Of a DNA stretch of 64,000 nt, positions 37,040 through 48,839 are shown one piece after another. The notes below the pieces were generated by a model. That model was not told where the DNA came from. It saw only the letters and a list, made by a program, of their open reading frames with translations, and did not search any database. Source of the DNA: Thunnus maccoyii. Lineage: Eukaryota; Chordata; Actinopteri; Scombriformes; Scombridae. The position numbers were made by a program, and so were the translations under genes. Every line of letters starts with the position of its first letter. Position 1 is the first letter of the stretch. Where the stretch lies: the NCBI RefSeq assembly GCF_910596095.1, contig NC_056540.1, positions 17,448,501 to 17,512,500 of the forward strand, written 5' to 3'.

Positions 37040-37050
37040 TGCTGAGGTCA
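37040..37050. promoter_or_regulatory. Maf-response-like site near the beta-B1-like TATA box
   Basis: TGCTGAGGTCA differs from the T-MARE core TGCTGAGTCA by one inserted G, and lies about 45 bp upstream of the TATA box. Established: L-Maf/c-Maf act on crystallin promoters through such elements. That this site works is inferred. Confidence 0.45.
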
Positions 37051-37215
37051 GAGACACGAGACAAAAGAAACCCCACATCATCAGAGAGGGACGGGCCGAG
37101 GGGACGGGCGGAGGCAGTGGACGAGTGACAGAAGCTGGAGAACAGACTGATGTCCGATTTCAAACAGGACTGATAGAGTACAAGTCAAGTTTCTACAATC
37201 AACTTTTAGAAGTAG

Positions 37216-37510
37216 TTAGTGCAGTGATTCTCAAACTTTTTCACATCAAAGACCCCTAAACTGACACTAATTAGACCACAGACCCCCATTTGATAAGATT
37301 TTATCCCAGGATCCCCCATCTGATAAGATCTTTGCTTTTAGATGTTTTATTACAGAAAGTGTATGAAACCAAAATAGTCATAGATTATGTCATTGTGTTA
37401 CTTATGGATGAAATTATAGTGAAAATACATGATTCCCCTTTTTGCTAGGAACCCCATGGAAGGACCCCTCAAGGACCCCCTGGGGGTCTTTGAGGGGACC
37501 TAGTTAGTGG
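37216..37510 (+). repeat. hAT-like non-autonomous element, left end and interior
   Basis: Starts AGTGATTCTCAAACTTTTTC then CATCAAAGACCCC, followed by several GACCCC(C) words and a GGACCCCCTGGGGGTC palindrome near 37473-37488. The left end matches common hAT MITEs; no right terminus or target duplication was found. It lies in the region shared by the two crystallin promoters. Confidence 0.5.
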
Positions 37511-38340
37511 ACCTTAAACCAAAGCAACTTCAGTCTTGCATTTAAAATTCTTATTCTCCTACTGCCAGATCCACTTATTCAAAATCTGAAATAATGATAT
37601 AAAATAACACCTTTAAACAGGTTTGATTACAGTGACATAGAAACATTTGTGTTGTATACAGAGAATTATTATTATAATTGTGGCTGTATGGCAACAAACT
37701 TCTGGCAAGCTTTATAATTATGTGGCAAGGTGTCATAAGGTGTAACATGTTTAAGTCTGATCCAGATAATACCAGTAAGCTTTGCATCCATATTCCTAAT
37801 TAAAGTCAAAGTTTTACAACCCATTTCATGTACAGGAACCTCAAATATAGAGCCATCAGATTCCTGTTTGATATAGATGATAGTGACTCTCAACAAACCC
37901 AATCTGAGGAGATTTATTGTGTCGGTGGAATGATTAAGGTTTACAATTGGACAATGTTTAAATGGAGATGATGTGACTGCAGGGGAATCTACATCATACT
38001 GTTTCTGTCAGTGCACAATTGTCCGATGAGAGAAAACTGAAAATCATCCTGATCCCTGGAGCTTTGCAGGACTCCACTTTGTAAACTTTTAATGAAGCTA
38101 CACCATCCATCTGATGTGTGAGCGCACACAGGTGTATCTTTACAGGTGACAGTGTGATGTCATTGTGTGACTGGAGGAGAAAATTAAACTTTTACTATTC
38201 CTCTAATATTTCTCTACATGCATAGAGACCCACCCAGTTCTCTCGCACGGTGTCCCCCCGGCGGTGCCTCTCTGCTCCGCCGTTAATCCCCACATTCTCC
38301 ATCCCGATCCCGGCCCTTTGTGCCGGCGCACGCGCTTGAC

Positions 38341-38412
38341 TGCTGACCGGGGTCCGAACATACCGGAGCGCCTTTGTTCCAGAGCTCCAGCAGCACTATA
38401 GGATCTGCTGAG
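38341..38412 (+). promoter_or_regulatory. two Maf half sites upstream of the beta-A1-like crystallin
   Basis: TGCTGAC at 38341-38347 and TGCTGAG at 38406-38412 are 210 and 145 bp upstream of the TATA box. Both match the MARE half-site. Function is inferred from family knowledge. Confidence 0.4.
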
Positions 38413-38556
38413 CTGGCCGCCCGGGCACGACAACAGCATCCAGCGGCCACGAAGCATCACCAGGAGCGCGCCTCGCTGCAGCCAAAATGGACAGTGCGCT
38501 CGGATGCTGGTCATAGCCGTGAACGCGCACTGGCAGGCGCGCCCCCTGTGCGCCCG

Positions 38557-38652
38557 TATAAAACTGAAGCGCCAGGTCCTCTCAAAGCTCTACGCGAGGC
38601 AGGCGGTAGGCGCGTACCACTCCCAAGCTCTTCCATTAAAGTACCAATCTAG
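38557..38652 (+). promoter_or_regulatory. beta-A1-like crystallin TATA box and non-coding first exon
   Basis: TATAAAA at 38557-38563 follows a GC-rich stretch. A first exon would run from about 38588 to the donor TCTAG|GTAAGG with its last base at 38652. The coding exon's acceptor is CACCTCAG at 39056. Confidence 0.75.
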
Positions 38653-39064
38653 GTAAGGCTCCATCTCTGCTTTCAACTCCACTCAGCGACACACAGACAG
38701 GAAACTGAAGGAAACAGAAAACCAAAAGCACTTTCTGAAACACCGGTACAACACGTTTATAGACAACAGTATTGTACTTCATATATTACGTTTTTTGAAG
38801 AAAAAAAAGTAAATTAACTGTCTGCCCAGAAGCCCTTCAGCTGTTTTAGTTCAGGTTTTTTTTATGAGAAATACTGCAGCTGAATAAATGATAGTTGAAA
38901 ACAACCATATTTGACACTAATTTAGAAAAAAACATGCAACATAGATAGAAGTATTGCCTTGTTGAAGTCTCTTAAAGACCTTTTATGTCCTACTCTGTCC
39001 TCTCTCCCATACCGCCATGTGTTTTTCTTTACCTCTGTCTTTATGTTCCACCTCAGGAGCAAAC

Positions 39065-40727
39065 ATGTACAGAACTACAAGGTCCCCAATGATGCAGCCC
39101 CTGGTCAACTCAGGAATGGGCGTGGCTCCTTTCTTCAAGGTAAACATATGTTTGGTTCAAAACTAGATAAAACGGATGTAAGATTGGTTACTTTTATATG
39201 ATCTGTGTGTCTCTGCTTGATACTAAAAGCTGTGGATTAAGTTCCCTCTTAATGGTTCTGTCTCTCCAGGTGACTGTGTTCGAGCAGGAGCACTTCCAGG
39301 GCAAGAGCCTGGAGTTCACCTCCGAGTGCGTCAACATCCAGGAGTGTGGACTGGACAACATCCGCTCCATCAGGGTGGAGAGCGGAGCGTAAGTCTCACA
39401 AAGTTTGGTTCTTTTCTGGTGACGACAAGGCAGAAATGAGACTGTGCAAAACATCAGGGGCAGATTTTCTCTTTAATGAAATACACAGTTGAGCTGAATC
39501 AATCACAGTCAATCAATCACAAAAGAGGGGGTAAAGAGAAGCAGCTGAGTCAGAGTGGGGTTGAAAACTTAGATGTGGGGTATTTAAGGGAAGCTGTGGC
39601 ATAAAATCAGAAAGATATCCCTAATATTTTGCTCATGCCTTGTGTATATTTTTGATTAGAAGCTAAAATATGTCCTCATTTTCAAAAAGCTATGCGTTAA
39701 ACTTTGGAAAAACTACTCTTAAATGCATATACAGTAGAACAAAGTGATGTCTGTGGATCAGCATGTTAACAACCTCCTCTCTCTCTCTTTGTTTCTCTGA
39801 ACAGCTGGGTTGGTTTCGAGCACCATGACTTCCAGGGTCAGCAGTTCATCCTGGAGAGAGGAGAGTACCCCCACTGGGACTCCTACAGCGGATCCCTCTC
39901 CTACCATGTGGAGCGCCTTATGTCCCTGCGCCCCATCTACTGCGCCGTGAGTACACCCTGACCGTCTGTTTTGTGGCTGGAAGAGAGAGCAGAAAGACAG
40001 ACATCATTTTAGTGATTTTAATGTCAAGCTGACACCTGTTTCTCTGTCCCCGCACAGTCCCACCAGAGCAGTCGCATGATCATCTTCGAGAAGGAGAACT
40101 TCATGGGCCGCAGCGTTGAGGTCTGTGACGACTACCCTTCTCTGCAGGCCATGGGCTGGATGATGCCTGAAGTGGGCTCCATGCACGTGCAGTGTGGCGC
40201 GTAAGTTACTGTGAATCTGATGGTGTAAACAGCACCAACAGGATTTGCATTTTTCACATCAAGACACACCTCTATAATATAAACGATACTGTACTGTATA
40301 TATGGTACATCACCCATAAGTTAGGTTTCTGATGTGTTCATGAGACCAAATCCTCAAAGGCACCATTGAATTATCATCTACTTCAATCTAGACTCCATAT
40401 CTCAAATATATATACGCTGTTGATCACTTTAATCCCTCATCAGCATGTCCTGTAGCTAATAGACATATCAGACGAAAGCTCTAAGCATGTACCAAATCCC
40501 CAATCTGTCACAGCAGCTCATGCAGCTCCCAAAATAGTCCCACTAACCCTTGTGGCCTTCTCTCTCCCCCCTCCCACAGCTTTGTGTGCTACCAGTACCC
40601 TGGCTACAGGGGCCAGCAGTACATCATGGAGTGTGAGAGACACAGTGGAGACTACCAGCACTGGAGGAACTGGGGCTCTCACTGCCAGACTCCCCAGATC
40701 CAGTCCATTAGGCGCATCCAGCACTAA
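39065..40727 (+). CDS. cryba1l: beta-A1-like lens crystallin
   Basis: Five coding exons, 39065-39139, 39270-39388, 39805-39946, 40058-40200 and 40580-40727, join in phase to give 208 aa. A 25-residue N-terminal arm ([10 protein letters not shown]…) precedes four Greek-key motifs, one per exon: [32 protein letters not shown] and [11 protein letters not shown]. The conserved end is [10 protein letters not shown]. The short C-terminus marks an acidic (A-type) beta-crystallin. It pairs with basic beta-crystallins in lens fibre cells. It sits divergently next to the B1-like gene, as CRYBA4 does next to CRYBB1 in humans, but the protein reads nearer to CRYBA1 and to zebrafish cryba1-like genes than to CRYBA4. 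The exact paralogue name is uncertain. Confidence 0.92.
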
Positions 40728-41252
40728 GAGGAGAACAGGCTGAAACTGAGGCCACGGCCCACGAACAGCAGCTCCCCTCGACTCCCCCCTCCTCCTCTCT
40801 TCTACCCATAATCCCCTCTCTTTCTTTCTCTCTTCCAACTTTTTCTTTCCTCTTTACTTGAGCCGCAACAGCCGCCCCGACTCAACACCACTACTGATTT
40901 ACAGCCAAAGTGTGATAAGAGACAATATCGCACTGTTAAAGCACAGGGAAACACACAGTCCATACACACACATACCGACATAACTGACACTCAAAGTGTC
41001 TTTTTACTTGGTTTAGAGGTCGCTACACACACTCACATGCAAAACACACACCTGCGCTGTATTCTCACCTGAGCTGGTCGAGGAGCAGAGCAGCTGTCAG
41101 TGTGCTGGAATCAAACAGACGGGAGATGAAGCTCCAAAATGGCATCAAGGAAAACCTCCCCGGTTACAGCCATGCTGAGAGCGCACTGTGGTGCAGCTCA
41201 GATGTGCTTTGTTGTTGTTGTGTGTAGGAGGTTGATCCACATGTTGATAACT

Positions 41253-41258
41253 AATAAA
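41253..41258 (+). terminator. polyadenylation signal AATAAA (beta-A1-like crystallin)
   Basis: AATAAA lies 526 bp after the stop codon, with a T-rich and GT-rich stretch downstream. Confidence 0.65.
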
Positions 41259-41261
41259 CTC

Positions 41262-42390
41262 ATTTCACTTCACATGCTCTTCTTCTATTATTTATAAGTG
41301 TGTTTGTAATTTCACTGCACTGAGAATTAATGTATGTTGAGTTGTTTAGACAAACACAAATACTTATTCCTTCCTCCCTTTTCAATAGGAAACACGTGAA
41401 GGCTCTAAATGTACCTTTAAATGTTTAGCTTCTCTCTTCAGAGATCAGTGTTTGTGGTTGGCTGGAGTTCAGTTGTGATCAGTTTCTATAGTGAAATGTT
41501 TTCACAGTGGGGGAAAAAAAACCAGACCTAAATTATGTTGCAGGTGTGGTTTGCAAAGTTTATTTGTCCCACAGTGAAATCTTGTCACTATTGGACTACA
41601 ATTCATGCTAAACAGCCATTGTTCTCTATAAACTAGGGTGAAACTACAAACTTACAGCTGCCTTTCAACTCAGATGTCAAGTGATGCTTATAACCACATT
41701 CAGACCTGAAAATGAAGTTGCATAGTTGCACCTGCCAAACTAATTTAAGGCGGTAAATTAGGCAGGCTGCATGTACTGTTGGGAAAGTTGATGATAAAAT
41801 AGGATGTTGGATGAAGAACATCTTCGCTTATTAATCTCAAATTAACTGTTCACTGGTGGCCGACAGAGCTGTATGCAATGCAACCAGGAAGACATACAAC
41901 AGAAAAAAATGAAAATACCTTCACCACTCTGACAAAACTTATGTTGCATTTTGGAAAAACTGGAATTTATAACAAGGAAATTAATAAACACCCTCGACGA
42001 CACATGCAGCATCAAGAAATGTGATGCAAATACAGAAAAAAAAACAAGCAAATAGAGAAACACCAACAGAAATCACTTGGTGACTCTGAAACTGACAAAA
42101 ACCAAAAATAAAGCTAACAATGTGTGTTTTAGTTGTAACACTGTGACTGTGTGATTCCAATACTAGTGGATACTAACTTATATATGTTGTATTTTAATGA
42201 GCCTAAAATCAACTGATACCATGTGCTGTATTGGTCAGGCTCTCAACATTTTTCTAACATTTATATCTTCAGTTTCAATCCTAACAACTAAACTAGGGAA
42301 AAAAAGTTCAAATTAAATGTACGCTCTGACGATGAGCCTCATTTTTGTAAAGTCGAGTCACTGATGAGACACTTAGAATCAAAGAGAAAT
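41262..42390. other. intergenic between converging genes, nothing recognised
   Basis: The beta-A1-like gene (plus) and the BTBD18-like gene (minus) converge here. The sequence is AT-rich without a coding exon, repeat terminus or RNA gene that I can identify. Confidence 0.5.
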
Positions 42391-42391
42391 T

Positions 42392-42397
42392 TTTATT
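42392..42397 (-). terminator. polyadenylation signal AATAAA (BTBD18-like gene)
   Basis: TTTATT on plus, 735 bp beyond the minus-strand stop codon at 43132; the interval would be the 3' UTR. Confidence 0.55.
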
Positions 42398-43131
42398 GTA
42401 CAATCAGTAAAACAAGGAAGACGAGTTTTCCTGGAACATTCACAAACAGAACAGAGGCTGACATTATCAATCATATTTACAACTAATACAGTCATAGTCA
42501 TATTTACAACTAATAAAACAACTATTAATTCCTTTGACGATACATGAACCTGATTTTTCAAGTGAATACTTTCACTAAACTGCTCGCCAAGTGTTGTTTT
42601 CAACACTCCACAGTCAAACTTTGCTGAACATTTCTGCTTAACAGTAACAACCTTGTAACTCTTTACATAAAATCAATGGTTTAAATATCTAAGAAGTACA
42701 AAAAAGGAACGATCCCAGTCACCTTTGACAGTTTGACAATTGTTAAGTAAACTACACAGTCTTGTTTTGTGGCTCATTAAATGCATTATGATGCACATCT
42801 TTTCTGTCTTTCAACATGCTCGCAGCTATTCCTAAACACTGATGGAATAGAAAAAAGAAAGTCCCTCAAAGTGATTGTCAGTGTGTTTGAACATGATAAA
42901 AACAGAAGACAGTTCACACATCACAGTCAATGAACATTTATAATGAACCCACAACGGCCAACTTAAACAAATTCAGGGATGTTTTCTGGTAAATGTAAGA
43001 AACTGAAGAAGACACACTTTCTTTTTGCACCGGGGTGGTCGTCATAGACACTAATGTAAGAGCACCTCAGGGTGGTATTTTCTGTTAACAAGCTCACCTA
43101 CTCACCTTGACTTCAAACTAATGAAGACGGC

Positions 43132-46100
43132 TCATGATGTGTAGTCTGTCTTTTCTCCGCTAACGTCAATCTCCTCGTCTCCTTCCTCTTCCTCGCTGCC
43201 TGAAGACTCTGTCCAGCTGATGATCACTGGATCTGGGAGGGGACTGGACCCTCCAATCACATCGATGTCTTCGTCTCTGTCCTCTTCCCAGCTTCCTGTT
43301 GACCCCAGACTGTCCTCTTTGGAAGCAGGAGGCTTCACTTGAACAAACGCCGTTCTGTTCTGGCGGCAGATCTTTTGCGCCCGCTCTCGGCAGTCATCTT
43401 CTCTCTTCAGGCTGGTGCTCCCGACAGAGTCTCCGTCCACATCGATTATCTCATCGCCACTGCTCTCCATCTCTTCATCCGTCAAACTTTCCCTTCCCTC
43501 TCCGTTCTGACCAGCCTCTTCAAGTTTGATTTCACTCCACGCTGTTTTTGCTTCTTGTTCTTTTCTTTGTAAAGTGTCTTCTACGCTGGTCAGCGAGACG
43601 GTCTCAACATCGATCAAGTCCTCAGTCTCCAAGGCTGCTGTTTCAGACACATGGTCTGCAGATTCAGAGCTGGGTAAACACGTCTCAGACATTGGCTGTG
43701 TCATTTGCTCAAAGCAGACCTTCTTGGCCACACTGGTGTCATCGCTCCTGTCCTCTGCGCCTCTCTTCGTCCTCCTCCCTGCTGTTGTCTCTTCCTGTGG
43801 CAGCACAGTCAATTCTTCTTCACGTCTCTCTTGATTGCTTTCTAGTTGTTCATCCCTTACACAGGGCTCTACAGGCTGCAGCTGAACTGGAGATGTGGGA
43901 CTCTCATCATTAGATAAACTCAGAGGCTGTCTATTTTTACAGGGCCTGCCTCGCAATCGACCTGGCTGGCGTGCTGACTGTGGTGGTCGTTTGTCTGTAA
44001 GTGGCTGTTCAAGAAAGGGCATACTGTCCTGTAAAACAAGTCATACATACAAAGGCTTTACTTTACTTTTTCTTACCCGATACAGATTCTTATATTTAAA
44101 CTCAAGTTATCTACTGATTCTCATGAGTACAGCTCATCACCATGGATACCTGCACTCTCATTTCCCCAAATTCAACATCTGTAAATCTGTTGCATGGCAC
44201 TCATATTGATAGGTGACATTGCTGGCTTCATCACGCTGTTAAAGTGATGGATATTTGTCATTCAGACATTGGTGACTTCTATGTTAATGTTTCTCAGGTA
44301 ACAGTTTATACACACATGATATTTGACACCTGGTGCACGAGAGGAAGCACAGAGAGCGTGCGAGAGGGAGTGGTTAGTTAAAATGTTATGATAGCAAGGA
44401 AGGAGACTTTTTTGTTCGTTCACAGGCTGCGTCACTGATGAATTTTAAGACTTACCTTGCTGTTGAGACTATCATGAGCATAAGGGATGCTCACACTGAA
44501 TCTGCCTGTCAACTTCATCATTTAATGTTTAAAAAGTCTGACATGCATCATTGAATGACAGGACGTTAACTTACTTCTCTCTTACTGCCTCCCCAACACC
44601 TCAGAATTGACTGTCACATTTTTTCCTTATTAATTGAACCAATTTTGTGCATAAGAAATGATGACTGAGATATTTTTTTACAGTGATGTTAAAAGGCGAA
44701 ACAAGATATTTTACCTTCTGCTGCTACAGCCTTTAATCCTGCCTTTACTGAATCATTCAAATCAGATGTTAACATATACAATTTTACAGTAAAAGCCTGT
44801 GACTGCTTTCACATGATGCACATAGAGGAAGTGATGAGTATCAGCAGCAGCTTAACGTGTCAAAATTTGCTCACTACATCAAATAAACAACGCAGGACAG
44901 AAAACTCTATTTAATGTGGATCCGTCAAGTGAGGCCAATAACCAGCGTCATGGATCTGTGCATCCCCTCTCTACACAAGGCATCCAATCTCATAATCATT
45001 GCTCACTGTGATATGTGCTTCCTTAAATCTACTCCTGATTGGATAGGTCTTTTTGCTCCATGAGACCAGCTGATTCTCGTCCCATAAGCGGACACGTGGT
45101 GATTTCACCGATGATGAACTGGTTTTTGTTTTTGCAGGACTCTGAAAAAAAAATCACACAGACGAACAATTGACACATTTTACTTCAAATTCAGTGGTTC
45201 TACCTCATCTTACTATTAGTTATCTGACTTTTCATGAGAAACCTGTTTTTATACTTGGCTGATGGTGACACAAGACACCAACAGAATCATTAGTGGAGAG
45301 GAGTTAGAAAAGTTTGTCACCTTGACTTCCAGACTCTGACAGCTGCGACTCTGCAATGTAACTTTCACTGGCAGCGGGCCGCTCCTCTCTAGTTGCACCA
45401 CAGGCATCTGCTGTAGCTGCTTGTCTCCTCGGTCGGGTACGATTTTGGTCTTTGCGTCACTCAGTGACACAGACTTCTTCACCCTCCGTTTCTCCAATGA
45501 GAACAGATACTGTTTTGTTTTTCTCCTTCTCGGCCGTTTGGCTCTGACTCTCCCCGATGTTCCCTCAGTGTGTTTGGGTGGAGCTGCGCTGCGGGGAGAT
45601 GACTTGCGTGGCTGTGAGCGACTCTGTGGTGTTTCATCAGGGTGTCTGATTGGACGGCGTGCCTGTGCAGGACGGGTGGTGTGTATACGCTGTGGATGAG
45701 GAGTGTGAGGGGCTGTGATCTGGATCTTGGTTCTGCTGTATTTGCTCAGGACAGTGTACGGCTGGTTGGCCTCTGTGGTGCCATCGCCGGCCATCTCTTC
45801 CTCTTCCCTGGCAGTGCAGCTGTCAATATGTTGCTCAAAGGACTGCAGGAAGTGCTCCAGCATCTCGGTCAGCTCCCCCTCTCCCTTCTGTTGCAGAATT
45901 GGCATCTCACCATTTGCAGAACTGGATCTGCCGGCTCCATGAAGACCTGGACCTGCATCCAGGAGGCCAGTGGTATGACTTTGTTGTTTGTTTTGGGAAA
46001 AAGTGTTGATAGAAGAGGAACAGTCGAGGCCCATTATCACTTCCTCCAGAAGACGATCAAAGTGCTCTGGCTGGTCCTCATGAGAAGGAGGGGCTGGGGG

Positions 46101-48825
46101 AGGAAGGGAGGTGGTGTGGAGGAGGGACGATGCTGGACCGGCGTAGGAAGCTGCAGGTAACATCGGGCTGGGAGACGGAGAAGGCTGCAGGGAGAGGCTG
46201 GGCGCAGGCAAGGTACGGGAGTTGTAGAATGGTCTCTGAGTAGATGAAGGGGAAGCTGATGTTGCTGATTTGGCTCTCGCCCTCTGAGGCCTGCCGACAG
46301 GGTCCTGTAACCAGAGAGGAAAGATTTTTAATTTATGCTAAGAAAACAGAAGTCTTTACATAAAAACCACGAGTGCAGATAAAACATACCACTTACAACT
46401 ATTACGACAGGGTTTCTCACAGTGTTTTATAGCAGGAAGACCACCACAAATAACAGCATAAAAAGTTAATACACTCTAGCTTCATAGTTACTGTACAGAT
46501 GTAAATGGTATCAATCTTCTCATCAAACTCTCTGCAAGAAAGTGAGTGAGCATATTTCCTAAAATGTCAAATTTATTCCTTTAAGGCAATCTGGGGCAGT
46601 TGTGGCCTAAAGGTCAGAGAGGCCTAAAGGTTCAATCCCCAGACCAGCAGGATAGATCTGTGTGAGGAAAGTGAAGAGGCAGTGCTTGCCCCTCTCTCAC
46701 TGACTGCCTTTGAGCAAGGCTCTTAACCCCAACTGCTCCAGTGGAGCTGCTTAACGGCCAGTAGATCAGACTGTGGTTGTACTGGTCAGCTTCCAAGTAT
46801 GAATGATTAACTGTGTGAATGTGATCAGGGTGTCCCTGAAAAAGAGAGCATTGCTCTCAGAGAAACTCCCCTGAATAAGTAAAAGTTAAAAAAAATCTGA
46901 TGATAATGCATCACAAGAAAGGAGGAGTCATCTTATGGAAATCTACTAAACCTTTGTAACTAAGGAATCTTATTTTATGATGTCAGAATACAGGTCAGAA
47001 ACTTTTTATAAAGTACCAAACTTTTTTAAAGCAATAATTTTAGATTGAAACTATCCCTGAATTACCTAAATTATCCTGTTTCTACAGAAATTACTGTCAA
47101 GATGTAAAATACTCTCAAAATGCTGTTTCACTGTGATGTTGAAAGTTCATATAGTGAAGCTTATTTTACTACAGTACCAGTCAAAAGTTTGAACACACTT
47201 TCTCATTCAAGTGAATTGGAAAGTGTGTCCAAACTTTTGACTGGTACTGTATTTAATGTGGAAAACCATGCCATCGCCCTCGTATCATGTCCAGTTGTCA
47301 TGACCACTCTCACCTGTTTCAACTCCTGCGTTGTAGTCCTCCTCCCACGTCGCGTTTTCCCTCCTCCTCCAATCTCACTGTAGGGCAGAAGTTCTCCACT
47401 TTGGATGAAATCCCATGCTTTACCGCGCCCCCTTCTCCTCTGACAGCTCTTCTTCAGAAGCTCTCTGGTCTTCAGGTACAACTTCCTGCCTACAGCTCCT
47501 CCGCCCTGACTCGTCCTGCACGCCTGCATGCCCCACCTCTGCAGGAACAGCTTCTGCAGCCTGCTCACCCCCACGTCCTGCACATCCACCGTCTGCGTTA
47601 ACCCTCCGCGTCCCCTCCCTCCTGTTCTTGCTCGTGGTCTCCTGGCTCGTCTCTCACCTGTCCCGGCCCTCCTGGCACCTCCATCTCCGGCTCCCCGCTG
47701 TCTCTGTGGTCGCCCTCTGCAGGGCTCCTCCACTCTGTCCGGGTTCAGGAAGTAACTGATAAATCCTGGGATGTTGTCCTGAAACTGCTCGAGCTGCTCC
47801 TCCTCCCATTCTTCACCCGCAGTGACATCTCTGCCTGCTCCTTGAGGGCCAGCCCACCAGCTATGAGGGTCAGCACCCGATGGGATCGCTTGGCTGGAAA
47901 AAGGAAGGAGGGACGGGGGTGCAGAGGAGTACGGTGGTGCCACAACAGCAACAGGTGTGTGTCCAGCAGCAGAGGATGCCTGAAAAGAAGCTGCAGGAGC
48001 AGAGGAAGGTTGGGGTGTTTGATTTGCATCTGGTGGGTAGGCGAGGGATATGGGAACGTAGGGAATTTGAGGGGGAACAAGATGGGAGTCTGTCTGTCCT
48101 AAACTCTGTAGAGCAGTCATATCAATGGTTTCAAGGGAGGCTGCAGGGTGATGAGAGGGAGCAGTGTTTACCTGCAGCTCTTCTGTCTGCGTCCATGAGT
48201 CTTTTTCACCAGTTGACAGCATCTCTTTCCACAGAAGTGTGCTCCCATCCCTCACCTCTCTCCTCCACTTGCCCTGTCTCGCCTCACTGTCCTCAAGTAT
48301 CAGTGGCTCTGTCTGCACTCCCACCTCTGTGTGCTGGCAGTCTCCTTCCCCATTTCTCCTTTTACGATCTCTTTTTGTCACTTCCACAAGCCCGTGGATG
48401 CCAAGCTTGGCCGCAGCAGAAATAGCCTCTTGCTTCTCCTTTTCCCCCTCCCCTGCCATCTCCCCCGAGTACAACAGTCTGACCATGTGGAGCAGCGTGC
48501 AGGTGCCAAGAGCCCGAAACTCCAGGAGACGACTCTGACCAGCTGGGGGCGCCGGTGTGGAGGACAGAGCAGAGGAGAAGTGGGGGCTGATAGCTGAGAG
48601 AATACAACTGTGTGCTGGCACTGAAACACCTGAAGGAAAGGAGAGAGTTCAATAATGATCATGGTTTTCACAACTAACCACAAGGAATTGATTGTATAAT
48701 TTAGCTTTATGTGTATTTATACCTTCTGCCTTGAGCAGAGTGTCACAGAACTGGCTGCACTGTTGTTGTCTTTGCAGTTCAGCGAGCAGGAGGGCTTCAA
48801 ACCCAGGTTTCTGGTAGCACCACAT
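43132..48825 (-). CDS. btbd18: BTB/POZ domain-containing protein 18-like
   Basis: Exons on minus: 48825-48723, 48629-47314, 46304-45321, 45141-45007 and 44028-43132; phases agree, giving about 1,144 aa. Residues about 1-110 form a BTB/POZ domain (F-C-D-T-L-L-K-A-E-G…V-P-A-H-S-C-I-L-S-A-I-S-P-H-F). A long Pro/Ser/Gln-rich region, an Arg-rich patch in exon 2, and an AT-hook-like R-G-R-P (872-875) follow. The C-terminus is acidic with repeated I-D-V motifs and P-D-P-V-I-I-S-W, resembling the human BTBD18 tail (S-S-E-E-E-E-I-D-V-V-D-W). Mouse BTBD18 is a nuclear factor that promotes transcription elongation at pachytene piRNA loci (recalled); the fish role is not known from sequence. The start is ATG 48825: an in-frame GTG precedes it, and an ATG at 48833 is out of frame. 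It is longer than human (712 aa). Exon 4 rests on splice sites alone. Confidence 0.85.
46590..46890 (+). repeat. tRNA-type SINE, internally deleted
   Basis: Starts GGGGCAGTTGTGGCCTAAAG, has a B-box-like GGTTCAATCCCC near 46629, then CAGTGCTTGCCCCTCTCTCA, TTGAGCAAGGCTCTTAACCC and AGATCAGACTGTGGTTGTAC, ending GAATAAGTAAAAGTTAAAAA. This is the order of a widespread fish SINE. The A-box to B-box spacing is too short, so part of the tRNA head is missing. It lies in BTBD18 intron 2, antisense to the gene. Confidence 0.75.
47172..47249. mobile_element. 78-bp Tc1/mariner-type MITE hairpin
   Basis: Inverted arms of 31 bp (47172-47202 and 47219-47249) differ at one base and begin CAGTACCAGTCAAAAGTTTG. 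The loop is 16 bp and the element is flanked by TA on both sides (47170-47171, 47250-47251), as expected of Tc1/mariner insertion. It sits 64 nt inside BTBD18 intron 2. Confidence 0.85.
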
Positions 48826-48839
48826 CTCCCCATCCACTT

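Noticed and set aside
43299-43913. Several plus-strand open frames of 76-121 codons
   Set aside because: They are mirror frames of BTBD18 exon 5, whose minus-strand frame has matching splice phases and family similarity.
46620-46645. tRNA gene suggested by a B-box-like GGTTCAATCC
   Set aside because: No tRNA cloverleaf can be formed; the flanking sequence is a SINE body.
47287-48597. Plus-strand open frames up to 181 codons
   Set aside because: Shadows of BTBD18 exon 2, a GC-rich Pro/Ser/Arg-rich exon that opens other frames.
48831-48837. GTG 48837 or ATG 48833 as BTBD18 start
   Set aside because: The first is not an ATG and the second is out of frame; ATG 48825 is in frame and its spacing to the BTB domain fits the family.
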